DNA of 47,578 bases, taken from contig JAHHTZ010000011.1 in the NCBI GenBank assembly GCA_020024285.1, positions 1-47,578 on the forward strand. Reading direction: 5' to 3'. The notes under the pieces were generated by a model, which saw only the letters and a list, made by a program, of their open reading frames with translations, had not been told where the DNA came from and did no database searches. The stretch is from Oscillospiraceae bacterium (GTDB lineage: Bacteria; Bacillota; Clostridia; Oscillospirales; Ruminococcaceae). This document shows, piece after piece, positions 40,440 through 47,578 of the stretch (the first letter of the stretch is position 1; each line of letters begins with the position of its first letter). Both the position numbers and the translations under genes were made by a program.

Positions 40440-41489
40440 ATGATGATAGAACAGGAAAGCCAGCTTCTGGCACAAATCAAAAGCAAAGACTTTGCTCCCG
40501 TTTATCTCCTGTATGGGGAAGAGCAGTATCTCAAAGAAATGTACTGCAAAAAAATGATCGATGCAGCCGTGGGAGATTCGTTTTCGGAGTTTAATCTTCA
40601 TCAGTTTGACGGGAACCGCCTCGACATGGAGCAGGTGGCAGCGGCGGTGGAATCGATGCCGTTTATGGCAGAGCGCCGCTGTGTCGTGGTAAGCCCGTTT
40701 TTATATCAAAGTCTTTCCGTTAAAGACAGGGAGATTTTTGATTCCCTCATGTCGCAGCCGGTGGAATCGACCGTGCTGATCCTTGTCATCAACGACCCCG
40801 AGTTTTTGCCCAAAAAGAATCCGAAGGCGAAAAAGCTCATCGCACAGGTCGATGCAGCCGGGGTAGTTGTCCCGCTGGAAAAACGCTCAAAAAGCGATAT
40901 GACAAAATTCCTCCAGAAAAAAGCGCAGCTTAGTGGGTGCAGCATTTCCCGCGAGTTGTGCCAGTATCTTATGGAGCGCTGCGACGACGATATGATGACA
41001 CTGAGCAATGAGATGGAAAAGATCACAGCCTATGCACAAAGCGGCGAGATCTGCCGGGAACACATCGACGCTGTGACCGTCAAGGCGGTGGATGCGCGCA
41101 TCTACGATTTGGCAAAGGCGATTTTGGCAGACCGCTTCGACCGTGCCATAGAAATCATCGAGGACCTGCTGTATCTGCGCTATCAGCCGACGGTGATCCT
41201 GTCGGCTCTTTCGGGGGCATATCTTGATCTTTATATTGCAAAAACAGCCTTGGAAGCGGGAAAGGGTCAGGCAGAAACGGTTGCAAAGGACTTTGACTAT
41301 CGCGGACGCGATTTTGTAGTGCGAAACAGCCTGCGCGACTGCCGAAAGTATCACCTCAATGCCCTGCGCGAATCCATTGCCTACCTTGCAAAAATGGATT
41401 GGCAGATGAAAAGCTCGCGCGCAGACAACGGCATTTTGCTGGAGCAAAGTGTTGCAAAGCTCCTGCTGATTGCCCGACAATATGACTAA
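40440..41489 (+). CDS. holA: DNA polymerase III subunit delta
   Basis: A 349-residue clamp-loader subunit that opens the sliding clamp. It has the HolA pattern: PVYLLYGEEQYLKEMY near the N-terminus, a AAA-like domain without a Walker A, and helical C-terminal collar (AILADRFDRAIEIIEDLLYL). Directly after comEC, the arrangement seen in many Bacillota. Start ATG 40440 follows AAGGAG; an ATG three bases on is equivalent. Confidence 0.9.
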   Translation: MMIEQESQLLAQIKSKDFAPVYLLYGEEQYLKEMYCKKMIDAAVGDSFSEFNLHQFDGNRLDMEQVAAAVESMPFMAERRCVVVSPFLYQSLSVKDREIFDSLMSQPVESTVLILVINDPEFLPKKNPKAKKLIAQVDAAGVVVPLEKRSKSDMTKFLQKKAQLSGCSISRELCQYLMERCDDDMMTLSNEMEKITAYAQSGEICREHIDAVTVKAVDARIYDLAKAILADRFDRAIEIIEDLLYLRYQPTVILSALSGAYLDLYIAKTALEAGKGQAETVAKDFDYRGRDFVVRNSLRDCRKYHLNALRESIAYLAKMDWQMKSSRADNGILLEQSVAKLLLIARQYD

Positions 41490-41505
41490 GTGAGGAGCAT
41501 CGCGA

Positions 41506-42126
41506 TTGATTCGTACCGATAAAACGATCGTTGTAGAAGGAAAATATGATATCATCAAGCTCTCCGCCCTGATTGACGGTGTTGTGATCCCGACGGGGGG
41601 CTTTTCCATCTTTAAGGACAAGGAAAAGCAGGAGCTTCTGCGCACCCTTGCAGAAAAAACAGGGCTGATCATCCTGACCGATTCGGACAATGCGGGGTTT
41701 CGCATCCGCCGCTTCATCCATAATATTTGCAAGGGAAAAAACGTCACGGATGCCTATATCCCCGATGTGTACGGAAAAGAAAAACGAAAGGATCACCCCT
41801 CTAAGGAAGGAAAGCTCGGGGTGGAGGGGATCTCCGTGGAGATTCTGACTCAGGCGCTCACGCTGGCGGGGGCATCCTGCACCGTGCAAAAGGAGCGCGG
41901 GCGTCCCATCACAAAGCTCGATTTTTTTGAAGCAGGACTGAGCGGCGGGGCAAACAGCCGGGAAAAAAGAGCAGCGCTGCTCCAACGCCTCAATCTGCCG
42001 GAGCATTTGACGACCAATTCTCTCATTACGATACTCAATGCCCTCATCTCCTATGAGGAGTTTGAGAAGCTCATGGGGGAGCTTTCCGATTCTGAAAGAG
42101 AACCTCAAGATTTGCAGGAAAAATAA
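41506..42126 (+). CDS. rnmV: Ribonuclease M5-type toprim protein
   Basis: A 206-residue protein with an N-terminal toprim domain: IVVEGKYD contains the catalytic Glu, and LTDSDNAGFRIRR the DxD. The C-terminal part (GVEGISVEILTQAL) matches the DUF4093 extension of RNase M5. The enzyme trims precursor 5S rRNA. The start is TTG 41506 after TGAGGAG; no ATG is near. It ends 21 bases before the MBOAT gene. Confidence 0.85.
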   Translation: MIRTDKTIVVEGKYDIIKLSALIDGVVIPTGGFSIFKDKEKQELLRTLAEKTGLIILTDSDNAGFRIRRFIHNICKGKNVTDAYIPDVYGKEKRKDHPSKEGKLGVEGISVEILTQALTLAGASCTVQKERGRPITKLDFFEAGLSGGANSREKRAALLQRLNLPEHLTTNSLITILNALISYEEFEKLMGELSDSEREPQDLQEK

Positions 42127-42147
42127 ACGAGAAAGGAGTGGGAAGCT

Positions 42148-43476
42148 GTGCTTTTTACATCCCTTAGCTTTGTATTTGCTTTTTTGCCCATCAGCATCCT
42201 GCTGTTTTATGCTTCTCCCAAGCACCTAAAAACGCCGATGCTCCTTATGATCTCCCTGCTGTTTTACACCATGCTCGATCCGGCAAATCTTTTACTGATG
42301 CTTTTGTCGATTACATACGACTATCTGATGGCGTGGCTGATCTTACAGGTAAAGCGCGATGTATCCCTGAGAAAATTTCTCTTAGGCTCGTGCATCCTCA
42401 AAAACATTGCACTCATCGTCGTGTTCGGACTTCAGTTTCAGCTCACCAAAACGCCGCCCCCTCTGGGACTGATGGTCTATACGCTCACCTCAATGGGATA
42501 TGTCATCGACGTCTACTGGGGAGATGCGCGCTTTGAAAAAAACTGGATGAATTACGCGCTGTTCTGCACCTTTTACGGGAAAATCTTCATGGGTCCGCTT
42601 GTGCAGTATTCCGATCTGCAAAAGCAGATGGTCGACCGCCGCCCGTCGCTCAGTGCCATCAGCACCGGGATCGTGACCTTTGTGGGCGGATTGGCAAAGC
42701 ATGTGATCTTAGCACAGGGGGCAAACAAGGTCTATCACCTCATCGAGGGCATCCCGCAGGAGAACCTTTCTGTTCTTTCCGTGTGGTTTTTGGTACTCAG
42801 CTTTACCTTCTCCCTGTATTTTTTCCTCAGCGGATTTTGCGATATGGCACAGGGACTGGCGCTCATTTACTCGATGACCCTGCCCGAAAACTATCACTAC
42901 CCCTTTCAATCGAGAACGGTCAGCGATTTTTTTAACCGCTTTAACATTACCGTCACCCAGTATATCAACCGCTATGTCTATATCATGCTGGGGGGACACA
43001 GCAACGGCACAGCCTCCACGGTGCTCAATACCCTGCTTACGGCGATGCTCCTCGGGCTCTGGTTTGGGATTCGCTTAAACTATCTGATGTGGGGGTGCTA
43101 TTTTGCACTTCTCATTTTGCTGGAGCAGTTTTTCCTCAACAAATATCTTATTCGGATGCCGCCGTTCCTCACCCGCATCTACACGTTTGCACTGGTGATG
43201 CTCTCCTTCACGATCTTTGCAGGAAACACACTGGGCGACAGCCTGTTTTATCTCAAAACGATGTTCGGACTGAGCGGGCGTCCGTTTTTCGACGGGAGGA
43301 TCGCCTATATTTTATCCAGCAACTACCTTGTTCTCCTCCTTTGCCTCATCCTTCTTACAAGCCTTGGAAATATGGCGGCAAAGGCGATCCGAAAAAAACA
43401 CCCCCTCTTTTCGAGTGTGGGCTCTGTTTTGTTTAATGTAGGTGTGCTGCTGCTGTCCGTTTCCATGATGCTGTAG
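42148..43476 (+). CDS. AlgI-like MBOAT protein lacking both conserved histidines
   Basis: A 442-residue polytopic membrane protein of the AlgI/DltB branch of membrane-bound O-acyltransferases, which pass acyl groups across the membrane to polysaccharides. Family landmarks are LSGFCDMAQGLALIYSMTLP, then SDFFNRFNITVTQYINRYVY and LGG. The RWHxSxS histidine is Asn 266 here, and the GLWHG histidine is Phe 306 (GLWFG). The fold seems intact but the acyl-transfer site is not. The start is GTG 42148 after AAAGGAG. The partner gene follows at 24 bases. Confidence 0.85.
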   Translation: MLFTSLSFVFAFLPISILLFYASPKHLKTPMLLMISLLFYTMLDPANLLLMLLSITYDYLMAWLILQVKRDVSLRKFLLGSCILKNIALIVVFGLQFQLTKTPPPLGLMVYTLTSMGYVIDVYWGDARFEKNWMNYALFCTFYGKIFMGPLVQYSDLQKQMVDRRPSLSAISTGIVTFVGGLAKHVILAQGANKVYHLIEGIPQENLSVLSVWFLVLSFTFSLYFFLSGFCDMAQGLALIYSMTLPENYHYPFQSRTVSDFFNRFNITVTQYINRYVYIMLGGHSNGTASTVLNTLLTAMLLGLWFGIRLNYLMWGCYFALLILLEQFFLNKYLIRMPPFLTRIYTFALVMLSFTIFAGNTLGDSLFYLKTMFGLSGRPFFDGRIAYILSSNYLVLLLCLILLTSLGNMAAKAIRKKHPLFSSVGSVLFNVGVLLLSVSMML

Positions 43477-43499
43477 GAGCCACAGAGAAAGGGGACCAT

Positions 43500-44630
43500 A
43501 TGACCTCAAAACGAATATCAGCCGTTCTCATGCTTGCCTTTATCTTCGGTACATTCATCGCGACGATGTACAATGCATGGAAGCATGAAACGCAGTTTCC
43601 AAAGTATAATCGCTTTTATTACATGAGAGAATATATGGGTGATGTTGAAGATTTTATAAAGACCAGCTTTCCGTTTCACGAGGAGCTCAAAAGCGGCGCA
43701 GTCAAATTGCAGATGCTGGGCGGAGAGCAGGAGTTCGACCAGATTTTTATCGGGGACGATATCCTTGTTGAAAGCCTTGGAAACGTGGACAGTGAGATCC
43801 TGCATCATAATTTGCAGGCTGTCGAGGAATTTACCCGGATCGAAAGCAACACCCCGGTGCATGTGATGTATCTGCCCACAAAGTATGCCATCAAGCAAAA
43901 GGAGCTGCCCGAAAATGCGGAGCTTTTTGCGCTGAATCAAAAGAGCTTTATTGAAAAAGCCTATGCGCAGTTACAAGGGAAGGCAACGACCGTCAACGTC
44001 TATCCGGTGCTTTTTGCAAACAGCGACAAATACCTCTATTACCGCACCGACCCGAACCTGACAGCGCTTGGCGCATACTATGTCTATTCCGTTCTTGCAC
44101 AGCGCCTGTCCGTATCGGTGATCGAGCAGGAGGACTTTTCTCAGGAGCATATCCTCCATGATTTTTACGGGAGCACCTATCAGGAATCTCCCTATAAAAA
44201 GATCACACCGGATGTGGTGACGCTCTATCATCCGCAAAACAGCTTTTCCCACACCGTCACCCACTTTAACGACTATGAATACACTTATAACGAGCTGTAT
44301 CCACGACACCTGCTTGACCTTGACGCAGGACTGAACGTCCTGCTGGGAGGGGACAGCGGCGATATCACCATCCGCACCAACCTGCGCAGGGAAAAATCGC
44401 TGCTTGTGTTCGGGGATCGCACGTTCCTGCCGGTGCTCCCCCTTTTAACATCCAATTACACCAAGATCCGCTTCATCGATTTTGAATACTGGAACAGCAA
44501 CCGCATGAAAACGATCGATGTGGAGCAGTACGATCAGGTGCTTTTGGCATATTCGGTGGAAACGATGGTGCATAAGCCCTATCCCTCCGGTCTGAGGGAG
44601 GTGTGTGCATGGCACAAGTCGCAGCACTGA
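43500..44630 (+). CDS. DHHW/AlgX-like protein lacking catalytic His and Ser
   Basis: A 376-residue protein with one N-terminal membrane anchor (residues 5-24) and an extracytoplasmic SGNH-like domain, the standard partner of MBOAT proteins in polysaccharide O-acetylation. The DHHWT motif is here DPNLT (184-188) in the otherwise conserved context YYRT...LGAYYVY, and the GDS nucleophile motif is GDR (Arg 307) in LLVFGDRTF. So the triad keeps only Asp. The rest of the protein, including FIDFEYWN, is well kept. Start ATG 43500 follows AAAGGGG. Confidence 0.83.
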   Translation: MTSKRISAVLMLAFIFGTFIATMYNAWKHETQFPKYNRFYYMREYMGDVEDFIKTSFPFHEELKSGAVKLQMLGGEQEFDQIFIGDDILVESLGNVDSEILHHNLQAVEEFTRIESNTPVHVMYLPTKYAIKQKELPENAELFALNQKSFIEKAYAQLQGKATTVNVYPVLFANSDKYLYYRTDPNLTALGAYYVYSVLAQRLSVSVIEQEDFSQEHILHDFYGSTYQESPYKKITPDVVTLYHPQNSFSHTVTHFNDYEYTYNELYPRHLLDLDAGLNVLLGGDSGDITIRTNLRREKSLLVFGDRTFLPVLPLLTSNYTKIRFIDFEYWNSNRMKTIDVEQYDQVLLAYSVETMVHKPYPSGLREVCAWHKSQH

Positions 44631-44633
44631 ACC

Positions 44634-44933
44634 TCAGGCACGAAAGAAAAGCTCCTCGCAGCCGCGGATGGTAAGGTGCAGGCGATCCCCCTCAAAGCGG
44701 TAGCTCCCCAAAATGGGACCGAGCCTTCCGCCGTCGAGCAGGAAGCGCCCGTCCTTCTGAACGACATAGGGAAAGGAGATCCCCTGCACGATCATGTGAT
44801 CCGTTGTCACCTCAAGCTTCAGTCCGCGGCAGCTTTCCCACCGACCGATCAGGGTTTCCCTTGGAACGGCACACCAAAACAGCCCCAGCAAAAACAGAAT
44901 GAGCATCAGGATCAGGGCAGTTGATTTTTTCAT
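44634..44933 (-). CDS. Small exported protein, unknown function
   Basis: A 99-residue protein with a signal or anchor segment (residues 5-22, TALILMLILFLLGLFWC) and a small beta-rich domain (LIGRWESCRGLKLEV, YRFEGDRLHLTI) that resembles lipocalin-like single-domain proteins. No lipobox of usual form. The start at 44933 has an AAGGA upstream on this strand. It converges on the DHHW gene, whose stop is three bases away. Confidence 0.65.
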   Translation of the reverse strand: MKKSTALILMLILFLLGLFWCAVPRETLIGRWESCRGLKLEVTTDHMIVQGISFPYVVQKDGRFLLDGGRLGPILGSYRFEGDRLHLTIRGCEELFFRA

Positions 44934-44947
44934 AGATCATCGTCCTT

Positions 44948-44976
44948 TTGCAGATAGAATACTGCATTGATATGAG
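44948..44976 (+). promoter_or_regulatory. Promoter of the SCP2-like / alcohol dehydrogenase unit
   Basis: TTGCAG (44948-44953), 17-base spacer, TATGAG (44971-44976). Confidence 0.5.
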
Positions 44977-45011
44977 AAAAAGGCAAAATCAAGAACAAAG
45001 GAGGGATTACC

Positions 45012-45554
45012 GTGAATCGATTTTATCAAAAAAACGGACAACTGTTTCGCACGCGCCGCTTTTTGTGCAGGATCTGGATTCGGTTTGCGTTCTTCCTCCT
45101 GTTTCACGGTCTGCGGGCATGTGCGCAAAAGGATGCCCTTGTTCAAAAGGAGGCAGAACGCTGGAGGGATGGGTTCACGGTGGCGGTCAAAACGTCAAAG
45201 AACGGTCCCTCCCTTTCGTTCATAAAACAAAACGGAAGGCTCTTCCGCATCCCGGCGCCGGAGAAAGCCGATTTGAACGTCACGTTCAAAAGCCTTGCAG
45301 GTGCTTTTCGCGTCACCACCTTTCGGCAGGGCATCGGGCAGGCGTTTGCCGCCAATCAGATCACGATGTCGGGCGAAGTGGGGCTTGCGATGTCTTTGGT
45401 GCACTGCATGGAGGAAGTGGAGCTGCAGCTGCTGCCCAATGTGCTCTCAAAACGGCTGCTGACCAAGCGCCGGTTTGATTTGTGCGACCATTGGACGATT
45501 TATAAAGCCTTATTTTGCAGTATTGTTGAAGGAAAGTCAGGAAGGGTTGGGTGA
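45012..45554 (+). CDS. SCP2-like lipid-binding domain protein
   Basis: A 180-residue protein. The central part, ADLNVTFKSLAGAFRVTTF and then GEVGLAMSLVHCMEEVELQLLP, resembles the C-terminal strands and helices of sterol-carrier-protein-2 domains, which bind lipids or fatty acyl groups. The first ~40 residues are basic and hydrophobic. The start is GTG 45012 after AAAGGAGGG. It ends seven bases before the alcohol dehydrogenase gene, so the two are probably co-expressed. The family call is by eye and moderate. Confidence 0.6.
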   Translation: MNRFYQKNGQLFRTRRFLCRIWIRFAFFLLFHGLRACAQKDALVQKEAERWRDGFTVAVKTSKNGPSLSFIKQNGRLFRIPAPEKADLNVTFKSLAGAFRVTTFRQGIGQAFAANQITMSGEVGLAMSLVHCMEEVELQLLPNVLSKRLLTKRRFDLCDHWTIYKALFCSIVEGKSGRVG

Positions 45555-45561
45555 AGCATCG

Positions 45562-46761
45562 ATGAATCCGCGCTATTTTGAATTTTGTAATCCGGGAAAG
45601 ATCCTCGTGGGGGAACAGGCACTCAACCAGCTTTCGTTTGAGCTTGACCGCCTCAAGGTCAAAAAGCCGCTGCTCCTCATCAGCAAGAGCGCAAAGAAAA
45701 GCGGATATTACCGCGAGCTGATGATGGATCTGGAGGAAAGCGGGCACACCCCCGGCTGTATCTACAGCGAGGTCCCGCAGGATTCTTCTCTGGATGTTGT
45801 CAACCGGATCGCAAAGCAGTATTGGAAAACGCACTGCGACGGCATTGTGGCAATCGGCGGCGGCTCCGTACTGGATACCGCAAAAGGGGTCAAGATCGTT
45901 GTTTCTCAGGAGGGGGAGGATATCCGTCACTTTTGCGGGGTGGATTGTCTTATTCCCCGGCGCAGCGTTGCGCTGATTGCCATTCCCACCACGGTGGGGA
46001 CCGGCTCGGAGGTGAGCAATGTGACGGTCCTGTGCGACACCCAGCGAAATCAGAAGCTGGAGTTTGTTTCAAACACGCTCATCCCGGATACGGCAATCCT
46101 CGACCCGCGCACCACGCGCTCGCTTCCGCCGCGCCTGATCGCTTCCACCGGGATGGACGCGATGGTCCACGCGATCGAAGCCTATACCTGCCTGCAAAAA
46201 AATCCGATCAGCGATGCCCTGGCGCACTCCGCCATCCAGATGATCTCCCAAAACATCCGCAAGGCCGTTTCCAAAAACAGGAGCGGACAATCGACGGCGG
46301 CGCTCTCCTGTGCGGCACTGATGGCAGGAGCGGCGTTTTCCAATTCGATGGTGGGGCTTGTGCATGCAGTGGGACATGGGTGCGGAGGGATCAGCCATGT
46401 GCCGCACGGCGAGGTGATGGCGGTGCTGCTGCCCTATGTCATGCGCTTTAACCGGGATGTATGCGATGATCTGTACGGGGAGCTGCTGCTGCCTCTTTCG
46501 GGGGCGGAGGTCTTTGCAGCCACGCAGCGAAGAAAGCGCGGCGATAAAGCCATCGAGGTGTTGCGGGAGATCCTGCTGTTTTTGCATGAGAAATGCAACC
46601 TTCCGCGCTCGCTGCGGGAGCTTGGCATCCGTCCGTCCGACTTTGAGGAGATCACGCAGGCTGCCCTGAGCGACGGAGCTTTGCTCTATAACCCAAAGCA
46701 GGTCACACGACGCGATGTCCTCACGATCTTGGAGGAGGCTTATGAAGCAAAAAATGACTGA
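45562..46761 (+). CDS. Iron-containing alcohol dehydrogenase
   Basis: A 399-residue group III alcohol dehydrogenase. The nucleotide-binding motif is GGGSVLDTAKG, followed by PTTVGTGSEVSN, the metal-ligand region ASTGMDAMVHAIEAY, and GLVHAVGHGCGG with the metal-binding histidines and SHVPHGEVMA. It reduces aldehydes or oxidises alcohols with NAD(P)H; the substrate is unknown. The ribosome site before ATG 45562 is weak, so translation may depend on the upstream gene. A terminator follows four bases after its stop. Confidence 0.93.
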   Translation: MNPRYFEFCNPGKILVGEQALNQLSFELDRLKVKKPLLLISKSAKKSGYYRELMMDLEESGHTPGCIYSEVPQDSSLDVVNRIAKQYWKTHCDGIVAIGGGSVLDTAKGVKIVVSQEGEDIRHFCGVDCLIPRRSVALIAIPTTVGTGSEVSNVTVLCDTQRNQKLEFVSNTLIPDTAILDPRTTRSLPPRLIASTGMDAMVHAIEAYTCLQKNPISDALAHSAIQMISQNIRKAVSKNRSGQSTAALSCAALMAGAAFSNSMVGLVHAVGHGCGGISHVPHGEVMAVLLPYVMRFNRDVCDDLYGELLLPLSGAEVFAATQRRKRGDKAIEVLREILLFLHEKCNLPRSLRELGIRPSDFEEITQAALSDGALLYNPKQVTRRDVLTILEEAYEAKND

Positions 46762-46764
46762 TGC

Positions 46765-46798
46765 CAAAAAACGCCCTGCCGATGCAGAGCGTTTTTTG
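46765..46798 (+). terminator. Terminator after the alcohol dehydrogenase gene
   Basis: A 15-position stem (46765-46779 with 46784-46798), A-run on the left and T-run on the right, loop CGAT. It also helps fix the start of the next gene, which must lie downstream. Confidence 0.85.
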
Positions 46799-46816
46799 AA
46801 AGACAGGAGAAGCAAA

Positions 46817-47158
46817 ATGAAGCAGATGACAAAAAGAGCGGGCTGGATCTGCTTTGTCGTTGTCGGCATCGCCCTGCTTTGGTCGGCGGATGCGTTCTTT
46901 GCACCGCAGTATTGTACCCCGCAATCCCTTTTAAGCGAGGAACAGACGGCACAGCTTTATCGATTCCCGATGGATCTTTACAAAGCGACCAAGGAAGATT
47001 TGATGCAGGTACGGGGGATCGGAGAAAAGCGCGCAGAAAATATCCTGTATTTTCTCAAAAGCCATCCGCGCCTTACCGATATGAAAGAGCTTGAGCAGGT
47101 CAAGGGCATCAAGGAGCATTACCGCAGGGAGCTGGAGAAGCTCTTTTATATCCCGTGA
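46817..47158 (+). CDS. Membrane-anchored helix-hairpin-helix protein, ComEA-like
   Basis: A 113-residue protein with one membrane segment (RAGWICFVVVGIALLWSADAFF) and a C-terminal tandem helix-hairpin-helix domain: LYKATKEDLMQVRGIGEKRAENIL and LEQVKGIKEHY. This is the fold of ComEA, the competence DNA receptor, but without the longer stalk. The start at 46817 is preferred because AGGAGA lies just before it; an upstream ATG (46742) is open but would place a terminator hairpin inside the gene. DNA binding is likely; a competence role is inference. Confidence 0.8.
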   Translation: MKQMTKRAGWICFVVVGIALLWSADAFFAPQYCTPQSLLSEEQTAQLYRFPMDLYKATKEDLMQVRGIGEKRAENILYFLKSHPRLTDMKELEQVKGIKEHYRRELEKLFYIP

Positions 47159-47160
47159 TG

Positions 47161-47328
47161 CTACAGATCGCGATACGTTTGCTCCCACTCCTGCAAGGGC
47201 ATCACACGCGCCTGCGAGAGGAGCGGGGAGACTTTTGTGCAGGGGTGCGGTATCTCGGCAGACACAGGATAGGCGGGGGGACCGCTGTCGATTTTCGGAT
47301 TTTTTTCCCAAAAAAGAAATCGTTCCAT
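47161..47328 (-). CDS. Possible 55-residue protein, unknown
   Basis: A short frame on the minus strand beginning MERFLFWEKNPKIDSG and ending LQEWEQTYRDL, with a GGTGGTG site nine bases or so upstream of ATG 47328. Its composition looks protein-like (several W, Y, E) and its stop is three bases from the convergent helix-hairpin-helix stop. No family recognised. Evidence is thin and the plus-strand frame over the same bases is the alternative. Confidence 0.4.
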   Translation of the reverse strand: MERFLFWEKNPKIDSGPPAYPVSAEIPHPCTKVSPLLSQARVMPLQEWEQTYRDL

Positions 47329-47450
47329 CAAATTTCACCACCAAAATCAGTGTAACAAGGGATCATTCTTTAGCATGAGCCGCAGAAAACCCCCTATTCA
47401 TGGGAAAAATTTGAGTGCAGGAAGGAAAACGACAAAATTCGAAAAAAATG

Positions 47451-47479
47451 TTGACAAACGATAAAATGTGCGGTATAAT
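47451..47479 (+). promoter_or_regulatory. tRNA promoter
   Basis: TTGACA (47451-47456), 17-base spacer, TATAAT (47474-47479): perfect consensus in both boxes and spacing. It should drive the tRNA gene (or gene cluster) at 47525. Confidence 0.9.
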
Positions 47480-47524
47480 AACAAACGTCGCTGGGAAACG
47501 AAAGTGTACCAAACGACAAAAGAT

Positions 47525-47578
47525 GGGAGTTTAGCTCAGCTGGGAGAGCATCTGCCTTACAAGCAGAGGGTCACAGGT
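47525..47578 (+). tRNA. tRNA-Val (anticodon TAC), 3' end outside window
   Basis: Acceptor arm GGGAGTT, D-arm GCTC-AGCTGGGAG-AGC, anticodon stem TCTGC/GCAGA with loop CTTACAA; the anticodon TAC is at 47558-47560. The T-arm begins (ACAGGT) where the window ends. Confidence 0.95.

Noticed and set aside
47155..47355. Plus-strand frame of 66 codons after the helix-hairpin-helix gene
   Set aside because: It starts within the previous stop with no ribosome site of its own; the opposite-strand frame is more protein-like, though also uncertain.

Overview
The window looks like chromosome of an endospore-forming, probably anaerobic, Bacillota/Clostridia bacterium, most like gut Oscillospirales. The evidence is spoIIR with a sigma-F-like promoter, an RNase M5-type gene, two T-box leaders (Cys and Ala), a yybP-ykoY manganese riboswitch, consensus TTGACA/TATAAT promoters, strong GGAGG ribosome sites, and the order recA-recX-rimO-pgsA. 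I cannot name the species.

Layout. 1-1193: tail of a large serine recombinase interrupted by an in-frame TAG, i.e. the scar of an integrative element. 1183-2038: promoter, manganese riboswitch, terminator and mntP. 2162-9014: a promoter with a long structured leader drives an operon of two Opp/Nik-type permeases, a lipoprotein binding protein, two ATPases and a MATE exporter. 9300-13444: a small membrane protein, a second small membrane protein on the minus strand, and a BlaI/BlaR1-like repressor/sensor pair. 13564-14694 (minus): an orphan sensor-kinase-like protein lacking its phospho-acceptor histidine. 14968-18070: GAPDH, an RfbB-like sugar-nucleotide dehydratase and GalU. 18288-22950: a DUF2284-like protein and mglBAC. 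23195-26942: recA, recX, rimO, pgsA. 26952-28675: T-box and cysS. 28738-30546 (minus): an NAD synthetase with a degenerate glutaminase domain. 30640-30699: an array of GTTC/GAAC dyads. 30814-34417: PHP hydrolase, DUF362-ferredoxin protein, ispE, spoIIR. 34440-37412: T-box and alaS. 37486-42126: HIT protein, phosphoribosyltransferase, comEC, holA, RNase M5. 42148-44630: an AlgI-like MBOAT and a DHHW/AlgX-like protein, both without catalytic residues. 44634-47328: small secreted protein (minus), SCP2-like protein, iron-type alcohol dehydrogenase, a membrane helix-hairpin-helix protein and a 55-residue minus-strand ORF. 47525-47578: 5' part of tRNA-Val(TAC).

Most of the window is housekeeping. 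What stands out is a series of intact, well-translated genes whose canonical active-site residues are missing: the sensor kinase, the NadE glutaminase, the ComEC nuclease domain, and above all the adjacent MBOAT/DHHW pair, where both partners appear to have lost catalysis together. Other points of note are the unexplained dyad array between nadE and the PHP gene, the structured leader of the Opp/MATE operon, and the BlaR1-like protein with an unrelated sensor domain. All family assignments are made by eye from motifs; no database search was possible.
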